DNA of 64,000 nt, from the NCBI GenBank assembly GCA_963855995.1, contig OY979717.1, positions 30,388,297 to 30,452,296 of the forward strand, in the 5' to 3' direction. The notes beneath the pieces were generated by a model that worked only from the letters and a program-made list of their open reading frames with translations, ran no database searches and was not told where the DNA came from. How positions within the stretch are numbered: position 1 is the stretch's first letter; every line of letters starts with the position of its first letter. Source of the stretch: Muricea muricata (taxonomy: Eukaryota; Cnidaria; Anthozoa; Malacalcyonacea; Plexauridae). The position numbers and the translations under genes were made by a program. Shown piece by piece: positions 12,611-22,912 of this stretch.

Positions 12611-14197
12611 GTAAAAATGCAGTCTTATTATATTGGGGCAATATGTATATTTTGCAAAAAAGACAGCACTACAACTATCTCATCAGGGTAGGGTGTGTCA
12701 AAGACATAATATTCTGACATCATATCTTGCAGCGCATTGCATGGTGAGGTGATTAGTCACACAGTTAGGCATTTGAGTCAACACTAGTTCATTTAGTTTT
12801 TTAAAATAACATATTTAAATAAAAAACCAAGGTATAACTGTTCCATAAGTCTAATTTTTGTTAGTGTCTTTTTGGATATTTTTGGTTGTAATTTGATAGA
12901 TCAGTTTTCTGGTTCCCTCACACAAATATACTAGGGCTTGCAAAATTGCCTGCCTGATGCCCCAGGGAAACCAAAAATTTGTGTTGAGCAACATTACGAG
13001 CATATATAAATTACGAGCATAAGAAGTAGAAAATGGCTATTCGATGTTGAGTCATTAACTTTTGAATCTGGGACTCTGAGTAGTGGCTCATGGCCATGTC
13101 ATATGGCCAAATCACAACATGACCCCATTCCGCAATAAAGACAAGATAATGTTCTATAAATAGAAATACATGAACCTTGCCAGTACACTAAAAACAGGTT
13201 GACAAAATTGATCTATATGCTATGCATCAAGGAAAATAACGGAAACGTATTTAAATCGGTTTACTTCGATCCAAATACTATTGCGCCAAATTGAAATTCA
13301 AATCTAAATGGAAACGTAGGAAGTAAAAATTGTACGTTAAAATTGCTTTATCTATGTGAAAAACGCAACAATATGCTTATCTGACGTTTACGCCGTCCTT
13401 CGTTATACAAATGGAGTTATTTTATCATTTATCAATATATATTTTGCTGTAAAACTAGAGTGTAGCAAAAGTGTAACAATTCATCTTAAAATTTGAAAAA
13501 TATGGAGTCTATATGAGCTTTGCACGCGTAGTACTGCCACTGCTCTTTAGGAATAACTGGACACTGATAAATTTACTTCTACCTGTATAAATGTAAAATC
13601 GTAGTTCCACAACAAACTGCTACTAGAAAACCGGTCGACATAGATTCGATACATGACGTAATCAGAAGATATTCAAGAGTATTTTGGCTTTTTTTTTTGT
13701 AACACACCCAGATAATCATCATAACACACCCATGCAATCTTAGCATGATATTCCGAGTCACCACGTTTGTTGAAATTGAAGTTAACAGTGTTTCAATATG
13801 ATCATGACAAACTACATATTATTTATATAAAAGTACCCATATTTTATAAAGGTAAGTTTGTGACATACCAAACAAGGTGTGCCGTCAAACACACCTAGCC
13901 GTGTTTCACAAGATTGTTCGTGATGCGTTGCGAAACACATGTGTGTTTTTATCGAAAAGGTGTGTTTTGTAACACACCTGGTATTTTCCAAAGGTAGGTA
14001 ATTCAAAGTGTGTAAAAATAAGGTGTGTTTTTGTACAGATTTAAAACAATGCGTGAAACTCAATAATATATTCGTGCACGACAATGCCTGCATATATATA
14101 TGTGTAAGCCAACAGCTAAGAGAGTATAATTCTATTTGCATATACTCGCTAGCTAGCTATAATGTACATTAGCTAGCATATTTTTTCTTTGTTTTAG
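12611..14197. other. Intron-like stretch between mini-exons B and C
   Basis: No gene is seen. Between 13690 and 14035 the motif AACACACC or its complement GGTGTGTT recurs at least six times, including an inverted pair at 13966-13982. Minus-strand ORFs here are probably chance. Confidence 0.4.
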
Positions 14198-14251
14198 AAA
14201 CTTTGCCGCACTCAAAGCAAAAATCAAATGCAATAATGTCTACATCAACAG
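14198..14251 (+). CDS. Mini-exon C, Ser/Thr-rich 18-mer
   Basis: 54 bp between TTTGTTTTAG and GTAGTT, phase 1-1, encoding ETLPHSKQKSNAIMSTST. It is nearest to exons B and E in sequence. Confidence 0.6.
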
Positions 14252-14463
14252 GTAGTTAAAAATTAACCTATTGACTCTGCAGATACATGCAGATCACGAC
14301 ATGCCTAGGAAAATAAGGAGACATTAAATGAACAGTTTCCTTGCTGCGTATATATAACATCATATAATAATAACATCAAAATACAATGCTTTATTACATA
14401 CATATAAATCCCGAGTGCGATATAAATTTCAATCCATTTTATCATTTATCCTAATTGTTGCAG

Positions 14464-14517
14464 CAACTTCACCCCAGACAACACAAGCAATAAACACAAC
14501 TATGTCTACGCCAACAG
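14464..14517 (+). CDS. Mini-exon D, Ser/Thr-rich 18-mer
   Basis: 54 bp between TTGTTGCAG and GTAGGA, phase 1-1, encoding ATSPQTTQAINTTMSTPT. The 212-bp C-D intron is similar in length to the 188-bp A-B intron, which suggests that exon pairs were duplicated. Confidence 0.6.
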
Positions 14518-14610
14518 GTAGGACATGCGGTCTTTTATCATGCCTGGGTTCAGTTTTATACAAATTACAATGCTCCGTTTAGAAAAACGGCAAGTCTTAG
14601 GGCCTATAGC

Positions 14611-15208
14611 TGTTTACATGGAGGTAGGGTTACCCTAGCAGAAGGGTAACCGAGCAAGCGAGTTACCCTACATATGTATGGGTAATAGCATCATGGTTTG
14701 AGGTACAATTTGGCAATAACATGCACGAGTGATACACGAGAAACTATGCAATTACTTATTAACAATATAAAAGGAAATGTTCAAGACAAGAATACACGCT
14801 GTACTTACATGGGGATCGCCCCCCTTCACTTTTTCGTTTAAAAACTTTATTTTCACGGAACTTCCCAATTAGTGATGTGTTTCATTTAAATAAATAGATT
14901 TCGTTAACCAGCCAAATTTGATCGCAATTGCTCTCAAATTCCACCCGTCTTGTTTGTTTTGTTAAGCGCGTCAGGCAGGATTACCTTATCATGCGGGTCA
15001 GGTTTCTCGCCTTTAGTGAGTGTCAACAATGTCACAACACTGAAATAGAACAAGTAAATGAGCCAGACATAGCATCATACAGCTCACCGCAAGAACTTCG
15101 TCTATCAATGCTATTTTTTAAATGAGCGACTTAGCGACCACGTTAAGATAGGGTCACCCTACCAGGGAAAATAGCCCTAGCAGTAGGGTCGCTCTGTCTC
15201 ATGTGAAC
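14611..15208. repeat. ~600-bp element with diverged TIRs (TAGGGT-rich)
   Basis: The left end TGTTTACATGGAGGTAGGG is imperfectly inverted at the right end (GGGTCGCTCTGTCTCATGTGAAC). TAGGGT/ACCCTA motifs cluster at both ends. It lies in the intron between mini-exons D and E and has no convincing ORF. Confidence 0.5.
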
Positions 15209-15400
15209 GCTCGTTTTTTTCTGCCCAGTTTGCTAAGGTCACCCTAGAGCTTCTTTACCACGAAATTAATATAATTAAAAGCTTTACAAAAGATAGGGAT
15301 TAAACTAAGCTGTCACATTACCCTGTCAACGTCATAATCATTCTGTGGACATGCATGCATGGGCGCACATTAGAGATGTCTGGGGAGGGGAGCTAATGAT

Positions 15401-16143
15401 AGGGACCTTAAGATGCAAGAGGGACCTTACGATTTATAGGACGGCAACGGCAAGAAAACACTGTATGATATGTCCTTATAAAGGAGTTTTTTATTATCAA
15501 TCGTATTAGTGTAATACATTTTAAAAAGTTGAGGACTTGAGTTACTGGTTTAGAATGAGTTGTACTAAACCGAATTTGCAATTCCACTGGCTGTATGCAA
15601 TACGTCCGCGTTGTGTACAGTACGGGAAAATATGTGATTTGCCGGTCTAAACAATACGAGAACCGCGTGTCCAATATTCAAATGAATTGTTTACAACCGT
15701 AATTATTCATTTCTTTTCAATTTACTCTTTGTCTTAAGACGTTGCCGTCGCGTTGTCGTTCTGTAAATCGTAAGGTCCCTAAGGACGGCAACGCGACGAC
15801 GACGGCTAGCAATACAATGAACTTAAAATTATTTAACCAAAGATATCAATTATGAGAGTCCCAGGGGAGATAAAGATGTAGTCTTTGCTCAAGCTACAAC
15901 GCCAGAACACGCAGTTTTAAGCCGTGTCTACAACGTCGGCATTCCAAACCGCAAGAATGCTAGAGTATGAACAAAACTACACTGGAACTTTTCTTAACAG
16001 TAAAACATCAATTTTATTATCTCAAACGCTATTTTGTAAAATCGATAACAAACGATATGCTTTTAAAATTGTACAACAATTTATTTGAGTCAGTTTGCAT
16101 TTGCCGTCGTCGTCGTGTTCCCGTCCTACATCTTAAGGTCTCT
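15401..16143. mobile_element. TIR element interrupted by a related TIR element (nested MITEs)
   Basis: The outer ends AGGGACCTTAAGATG (15401) and CATCTTAAGGTCTCT (16129-16143) are inverted. Inside the left end sits a second element, 15421-15780, bounded by GGGACCTTACGATTTA and its complement TAAATCGTAAGGTCCC. Directly after it the outer element resumes with GGACGGCAACGCGACG. Both have the same subterminal CGGCAACG-type motif, so they are relatives. No transposase is present. Confidence 0.65.
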
Positions 16144-16162
16144 AATAAAACGCAAACACCCA

Positions 16163-16777
16163 AGACTACGTTTACACTACTCCAGATCGGTCTGAAAACG
16201 GCGGAAAAAATAACAAAACGGCGTTCCGTTTACACAGCACCGGAGCGGATTTGTTTGAAAACGTCATTTTTGCCGTAGCGACACGACCACGCTTTCTAAA
16301 CGTGGTCGAACGAAAACGGAGCGCTACGCGGCGTTGTGTAAACACAAACGCCGTTAATTTTTGGTGCCGCTTGTAAATGAAACATCTCAGGTCTCAACAC
16401 AACAAACTTGAATGCTTTTCGTTTAAATTTCTTTGTTTCGTTAAAAATATTTTTGGTTTATATGAGTGCTTGTAATTAAACAAGTTACAAAACTGTAACG
16501 GCGTAGTGTAAACGCAAGCAGTGGCGGATCTAGCGTAAGTCAAAATAAATTACCACAGCTCATTCTAGGATATATGTACATTTTAAAATACCTTCAAAGC
16601 AACTTCATTGGTTAGATTTTATTCTTTTGAAATTCATAACCTATGACATTGTTATAAAGTTATTTTGAATTTAAAATTGAGCTGCTATAATTTATTTTGA
16701 CTTACCCTGGATCCGCCACTGAACGCAAGTAAATTTCACCGGCATTATTTCGCTCTGGAGTAGTGTAAACGTAGTCT
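16163..16777. mobile_element. TIR element (GTTTACACTACTCCAGA) carrying a hAT insertion
   Basis: The ends AGACTACGTTTACACTACTC and GAGTAGTGTAAACGTAGTCT are inverted, 24 bp or more with few mismatches. Without the insertion at 16519-16721 and its duplicated target it would be about 404 bp. The interior is rich in AAAACGGCG-type motifs. No ORF is convincing. It lies about 80 bp before mini-exon E. Confidence 0.7.
16519..16721. mobile_element. hAT-type MITE, 203 bp, with 8-bp target duplication
   Basis: The TIRs CAGTGGCGGATC and GATCCGCCACTG continue into AAGTCAAAATAAATTA and its complement. The element is flanked by AACGCAAG at 16511-16518 and 16722-16729. An exact 8-bp duplication and CAGTGGCGGATC ends are typical of non-autonomous hAT elements. 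It inserted into the older element at 16163-16777. Confidence 0.9.
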
Positions 16778-16853
16778 AAGAAAGTATAATTCTCTTCGTG
16801 CTTTAGCTCTCAGCTATGTACAGTACTGTATCTGTACTGTATCTTTGTTATAG

Positions 16854-16910
16854 CAACTTCGTTACAGTCAAGACAAAAATCAAATGCAATAATGTCTACA
16901 CATGCAACAG
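16854..16910 (+). CDS. Mini-exon E, Ser/Thr-rich 19-mer, unusual donor
   Basis: 57 bp (one extra codon) after GTTATAG, encoding ATSLQSRQKSNAIMSTHAT. The downstream dinucleotide is GC, not GT (CAG|GCATAC). A GC donor is possible but the rest of the consensus is weak, so this copy may be skipped or decaying. Its intron side resembles those of exons B and C. Confidence 0.5.
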
Positions 16911-18003
16911 GCATACGAGAAAAAATCATCATGTACCGGGTGTGCCTCTGTTTGATTTCATATTACAGACAAACTAAAATAGTTATCACAGGCAACTCAA
17001 TTACATCTTGTGCAGCGATAGATAACTTTCAGAAATATTGAAATTATAAATTGACCATGCATTTTTGAGAATGCCAAAAATTTGCAACAAATGGCCGGTC
17101 ACTAAGTGTCAGGTTAATCTCTAGCTGGTACATAGACTCTTAAAGCAAGAAGAGGAATTTGATATCTCACCAGGGAAGTGGGGTTGGTGAATAGAACTGA
17201 ATAGCTAATAACAAATTCAGGGTATCTAACTCCATAATTACCAAAATCACTAATCTCGTGTCTGCTTAATCAGGACCACTTCAACACTATAATTATTCAC
17301 ATTCTGGGCACTTGCTTCGCTGCATTTCATCCTGTCTGCTCTCTTGGAATCCATTGCTTTTGTCTTTCTTTTCGTTTTGTACTTTTTAAAAGTCATTGTT
17401 AACCCACTCCTAAAAGTTTGGGTCAAAATCCCTCTCATCTATGTCTAGATCTTTCCTCAAAGAATCTTGAGTAACATAAAATTACTAATCATCGCTCCCC
17501 ATCATCGCTCTCATCTTTGAACTTTAATCGAGTCGAATGCAATTCAAGATAAATAATGAAGCTAGTCGCCAGTAGAACAGTTTTAATGTCCTCAAATATC
17601 TCAAATTAAAACCCCATAAGGCAGCTAATCCATGCTTTGTGTTGTTTTTTTTATTTCCTACCATTCAGTATTGTTTTATCCTGTTACCTCCTGAATATTA
17701 ACTAAGTCAAGTTAGATACCTTGAACGTCGGCACCTAGCCATGCAGATACATTCCTCGGGAGCGTAGCCCTCGGAAGGGTCTGTCTAAGAAGCTCCGTTC
17801 TCGGTATCTAACTCTTACTTATATTTATATTAACAATAAATTCAAAGTAATTTTCTTGGAATTTTTAAATTTGATATATTCTTTTCAAATTCCGATATCA
17901 GGCACAAATTCTGAAGATAAATCTTGACGAAAACCCAACAAAGATGTCAACATCGCGAAGCTTTGTTGCTTAAACGCATGCCAAGCGTAGCCTTGCACCA
18001 ACC
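16911..18003. other. Mostly unassigned; small palindromic repeat at 17711-17813
   Basis: GTTAGATACC at about 17711 and GGTATCTAAC at about 17804 bound a ~103-bp segment, possibly a tiny MITE. No exon is supported elsewhere. Confidence 0.35.
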
Positions 18004-18400
18004 TACAGTGGGTGGACAAAAAAAAGTGCCCCCCCCCCCATTATAATACGGTTGTTGTGTATAAAGACAAAAAGTTCCAAAACAATTCAGAAATATACAC
18101 GGTGCCGTCCAGATAAATAGCAAATAACATTATGTAAGTGTCAATTTTACTACTTAGCATTCAAAAATGTATCAATCGGTTAAATACTGAACTTGTTTCA
18201 AAGTTGTGTTTCAATGTATGGGGGTGTTTTTCGTGGAATGGTGTTGGCGATCTGCATCGGGTAAAGGGTATTTTGACTGGACCAGAATATCGAAAAATTT
18301 TGATTCATCATCTGGTTCCATCAGCCAATCAATTAAACCCTGAAGGCTTTATCTTCCAACAAGATAACGACCCTATATTGGTACAAATCGTTGAAGAAAG
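18004..18400 (+). pseudogene. Tc1/mariner-type transposase fragment
   Basis: The translation of 18210-18375 contains VWGCFSWNGVGDLHRVKGI, YRKILIHHLVPS and GFIFQQDNDP, which follow the Tc1 DDE domain around its second catalytic Asp (QQDNDPKH region). The motif then breaks off without the expected KHTS. A TA followed by CAGTGGGTGGACAAAAA at 18004 may be the left terminus. The HTH domains, the first Asp and the third acidic residue are missing, so this is a dead remnant. Confidence 0.8.
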
Positions 18401-18600
18401 GTTCACATTTATGTACGTTAAATTTTCCCAACTAGTCCATATGCTATACTTGTATCATAATATAACTGCCGGGGTTCTTCTTATCTCGAAAAAAGCGGGT
18501 TTAAAATACTAAGATTACGTAACTTCGACTAACATAAGCGTCCAGATAATTATTTGAAAAAGTTCAGTTGCATTAGTTCGCAAACAGAGTAAAACCTTAC

Positions 18601-19557
18601 CAGGTGTCCCACTTAGAAAGGTTTCTTCGAATGATGAACAGCTATCAGCTTTCGTACAGCACGAAGACACTGCTTCATCGTAGCTTTCCGCAAAGCCAAT
18701 AAAAGAAACCCACGCATGATTTCTAGAAATAGTACATTTGAAAAACAACTTCCTTAAATTGCTGTGGTTGTATAGTGTTTCTGCTACTCTATGTCGTTCC
18801 ATCAAGCTAAATTAGAGCCTAGCTATAATTGTTTCTTATTGTCATTTTAGATAAACATCAAAATTTAAAACTATGATCGCGCCTAGAAAAGAAAAGGAAA
18901 ATTAAAGCTTATCATGTGCTGCTACTTACGAAAGGAAGATCTGGTAACGACACAGTTGGCGATCGACAAACTGCAGTTGGTCGATTGAATGTAAGGACGT
19001 TCTATGTCATAAAATTGGTATCCGTCTTTCTTATTGCCAAACCGACAATAATAATTGTAATTCAGATCGCAATTTTCGCACCTCCAGCAGATGTTAAGTG
19101 CTTTCATTGGCCCGTCCATCTTATATACCATTACTTCGCTGGGTTTGTTGTGACATTGCAAGCTGGTATTGCATTTGATACACCTTTGAACTGGTGGAGA
19201 CAAAAACAGAAACTGATCTTTGCGAGCTGTAATGTTTTCATTCGCCAACCCTCTCAAAATCAAGTTCTGTTCTTCTGAACAGTAATCGATCCCCAACCCT
19301 CGAAAGATGACTTCTAATAATTTTTTTCTCTCCGCTGCTGTTAAAATGGGAGGAACATTCTACAAATCTTGCTGTAATTGCGCTACAACTAATGCACCAT
19401 GTTTTACGCACAAAACGGACTCCATCTGTGAGGGACCCACATGTTGTATAGACACTTCCTTTATAGCCGCTAATTGTGATGACAATTCTAAACGTTTTCT
19501 TTTTTTGGCTTGCACATTGGCGCGATGAGCGAGAAAAGATTCAGATGCATTCGCCAT
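18601..19557 (-). pseudogene. KDZ-transposase-associated Cys-cluster (CxC5-like) gene, with in-frame stop
   Basis: The minus-strand reading begins at ATG 19557 (MANASESFLAHRANVQAKKR) and stays in one frame to about 18930. The only break is a TAG at 19360-19362. The frame then carries paired cysteines (RCIKC, ICWRCENC) and DGYQFYDIERPYIQST. A GTAAGT donor follows at 18929. A second exon, about 18806-18601, encodes ISRNHAWVSFIGFAESYDEA and ends at GTAAGG. The Cys pairs followed by 'AWVSFxGFAExY' resemble the CxC5 Cys cluster known from KDZ transposase-like genes. No later exons are seen because the Tc1 remnant follows. The junction between the two exons is not fixed. The stop suggests a pseudogene unless translation starts downstream. 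Confidence 0.45.
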
Positions 19558-19781
19558 TTCTCAGACAGAGCATCCCATCGCAACTTCCCCGCCCATTCTA
19601 TGATATTCATGTCAAACTAAGTAACTAACGTACATGACGTCATTAAGTAGTTATAAGTATTATAAAGAGATAGGTACCCAAAAGGAGGGATTTTCTGGAC
19701 TCGATGTTTCTAATGACTTTTGACGAAGTTTTCAATAAGGACACATCGCCTTCAAAGTCGAGAATTTTCGAGAGTTATTCA

Positions 19782-19818
19782 CAATTTATTTCGGAGTTTA
19801 AAACTCCGAAATAAATTG
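19782..19818. repeat. Perfect 18-bp inverted repeat
   Basis: CAATTTATTTCGGAGTTT and its exact complement flank a single central base. It could form a stable hairpin. Its position, about 230 bp upstream of the Cys-cluster gene start, has no known meaning. Confidence 0.7.
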
Positions 19819-19824
19819 AGAATA

Positions 19825-20329
19825 AATATAACATTATTAGTGACCGCAGTACATCAATGAAAACCGAGAAATGTTATCTGAGCAAACCATGCAAAGTGAG
19901 CTAATGACTTAATCAAAAACATAAAATCTACTGAATTTTATCGACTAACCTTCAACAGAATCTATATTGTTATTACGTAATAACCATTCCACACGGGGAC
20001 AAGGACGAGTATTTGTTTGTAAAATAGAAAGATAATTTGGTTTATAAACACATTTTCCATGCTTTTTTCATTGTTAGTAGAGTAATTGGTTGCACTTTAT
20101 AACAAAAAAGCAAAATGTTGTCAGATACAGAAATGTTTGCAACAGCGGAAATTTGTTCATTGTTACTGAGACTGGGTTTCTGTTATTCTGGTACTGTGCC
20201 TTCTAATTTTAACTGCAGAAAGTGTGAAAATGATGAATTAATATTACCAGTGCAGTTTGCACAAAAGCACACAAAATTATACATAGAATCTGTCGCTACC
20301 TAAAATGATTTACTGGTTTTATGCATACA
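19825..20329. other. No supported gene
   Basis: A 62-codon ORF at 20115-20303 has four cysteines but no recognised pattern or splice partners. Confidence 0.35.
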
Positions 20330-20575
20330 AATTGTATAGAGCGTCTTGAAGAGGTAAAATGCATGGGAGCTGGGAATGGCCTATTTTTTTCTTGGAAGAG
20401 AGATTAAATGCACAGGGATTTCTTGACCAAAAAATAACAGAAAATGGGAATAAGATTAAGATTTGAGCAAGACAGCTACTAGACTGTGGGATTTGTGCAT
20501 TTAGGCAATTGGATTTAGCCAAAATTTGGGCTGAGAAATGGGGATAGAACATACCCCCCCCCCCCCCTATTTAGG
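20330..20575 (-). repeat. Interspersed repeat, copy 2 (inverted relative to 3665-3900)
   Basis: It matches the copy at 3665-3900 on the other strand and ends in a poly-C tract where copy 1 starts with a poly-G-rich run. Orientation can therefore be read from the homopolymer end. Confidence 0.6.
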
Positions 20576-21991
20576 ACCTAGGCCTGTATGTATAACTGTT
20601 ATTTGAGTTAATTGCAATAATAACAGATTTGAAGAATCTTTGTTCTTTGTTAAAATGGTGCAATTTCCTTTAAAACCAGGCTAATTAAAATTGACATGTT
20701 ACTTTATTTTAGTCTATTTTAAAAATTAAATTTCACTGTAATATTCAAGATGCCAGATCACTGCATTTTTGGAGACAAATCGTCATTAGTGTCATCAAGT
20801 AAACAAAGGTAAATACAAAGCAAAACAGACAGCGTTGAAGGTTCTGCTCCAAAAATGCAGTAGTCTGGCAACCAGGTAACATTCTTCTTAATGTAAATTT
20901 AAGTTTCATTTGTCAATTCTCTTCACATTTTTTTCTTGTTTCAACCGTCTCCATTTGCTTTATCTTGTAGATCACATTCAACATGCCAGCATACACATTC
21001 ATCTTTGCTGTTTCTTTTCATCGATATTTTCCAGTGGCATTTGTTTCTGTCATTTTAAATTGTTCTCCACAATGAGCAATCATTAGTTGTGTTTGACAAT
21101 AATATAGATTAGCTTGGTCCATTGGCATGGCAAACAACAATCCATAATTGAGGATGACCATATTCATAGATTCATGTTCACAGACTATAAAAAACAATCT
21201 ATTTCAAAATAAGTTAATTGTGCAGAACACATATGTATGAATATCCCCCCCCCCCCCAATTACTTTGGTCACTGATAATTAATTTCTGTGATTTCATTGC
21301 ATTGATATGATATTGTCATTGTTATATATTATCATTATCATGATATTCAGCCAGGATACCAACAGCAAAGAGGAATAAAATTAGAATAGGCCCACAGGAA
21401 ATAAAAAAAACTAAATGCATTTAGTGAACAGAACGAAGGAATTTGGATATCTCTCAATTGTACTTTTTCTCAGATAAATGTTAAAGCTATGGAGTGTACT
21501 AGCATTTTTAGTTCTTTGATCTAGATTGTTAAAAAGTCAATAGAGGCTTGGTAGGTTGGTCTTCGTTTCCCTTTGTTGCTATTCACTCTTGGCAGATGTA
21601 GGTCGTTACTTCTTGTGTTGTGGTTGCGTATATTAACATTTTTGGTCAGGTCAAAGTCCACTACTCCGTCGATACACTTGTAAATGAAGATGGACCATAT
21701 TACCACGCACCATACTCACATCTAAAAAGAAATTTTTGCAATAAATTCTTATTTTATTTTCAAATTGGTTTATGTGGCTGTGAACTTAGCAAAGGTCATT
21801 TCTATGAACAATATGTAATACACTTGTCACAAAGTTGACAACAAAATGCCATACCAATATTGTTAAATTATGACAGTATCAGTATTGTGTTGGTATACAA
21901 CCTTGTAACAAGTCTGAGACCCATTAAACATGTTCTAAAACTCAGTAAACTGGTTCCAACAGCTTTAAACAAGCAGTGAAAACACATCTTT
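20576..21991. other. Intergenic, no gene seen
   Basis: AT-rich DNA with another poly-C run near 21245. No exon is supported. Confidence 0.4.
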
Positions 21992-22164
21992 ACAACAGCC
22001 TGTAAACACATTTGTTTCAACTTGGTTGCTGGTACGAGTTCTGCATTTTATTAAATTATCATTTTTATTAACTAATGAGTAACATTATGTATTAAATCTA
22101 CAAGAGACTTACATTTCTACCAATATGCAACCAAGTTGAAACAAATGTGTTTACAAGCTGTTGT
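21992..22164. repeat. Foldback repeat with ~40-bp arms
   Basis: The arm ACAACAGCCTGTAAACACAT...GGTTGC (21992-22033) is inverted at 22123-22164. The spacer is ~90 bp of AT-rich DNA. Confidence 0.7.
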
Positions 22165-22912
22165 GAACTTGAGTTACTTTACTTTTGTTTACTTTGGAAC
22201 GAGTTAATTTTAACAAGCTTGAACTACCAGATTAAATACAAGGTTGTCCCAGCAAGAATCATACAGCATATAAGAAGTATATTATTTTTAATAAGCTTGT
22301 CAACAAGTTCGACAGTGCAAATGTAACTTGTTGGAATTTGCTGATTACAGATAAACATGATTCTGCTCTTTATATATTAGAAGATTGTACACGAAGTTTT
22401 CAGGAGATTCATAATTTAACATTAATAATAGAATTTAATAAACAAACGCATATGAACTAAACGCAGGCCTGAATTAATTGAATGTGTTGAACGCAATAAG
22501 GTTTTCATACATTATAAATTCGTCATTTCAACACCGATTTGAAGTAAATTATTGTAACACACGGAGTCAAAACATTTATGCTTATCGGTCTAGGCCGTAG
22601 GGGCCAGTTATTCAGATTTGTATACGTATATATATATATATAATTTAATAAGAAAACATGAAAACGTCGTTAAATTCAAGGAACGAGAAACAAAGAGCAT
22701 GCTTCGCATTTTAGTTATAAACCTTTTACATCCATGCATGCCAATCTCCCGTTTTATGAATCGCTATCTCTTCCAGTTTATCAATGATTAAAGTAACGGT
22801 GATCAATACCTTTTTTCTCGCAGTATTTCCTTTATTAATCTTTCAATTAATTGTTTTAAAAATATCTTCTCGTGACGACCCATGAGCATTCGCACAAACA
22901 TTAAAACCGGAA

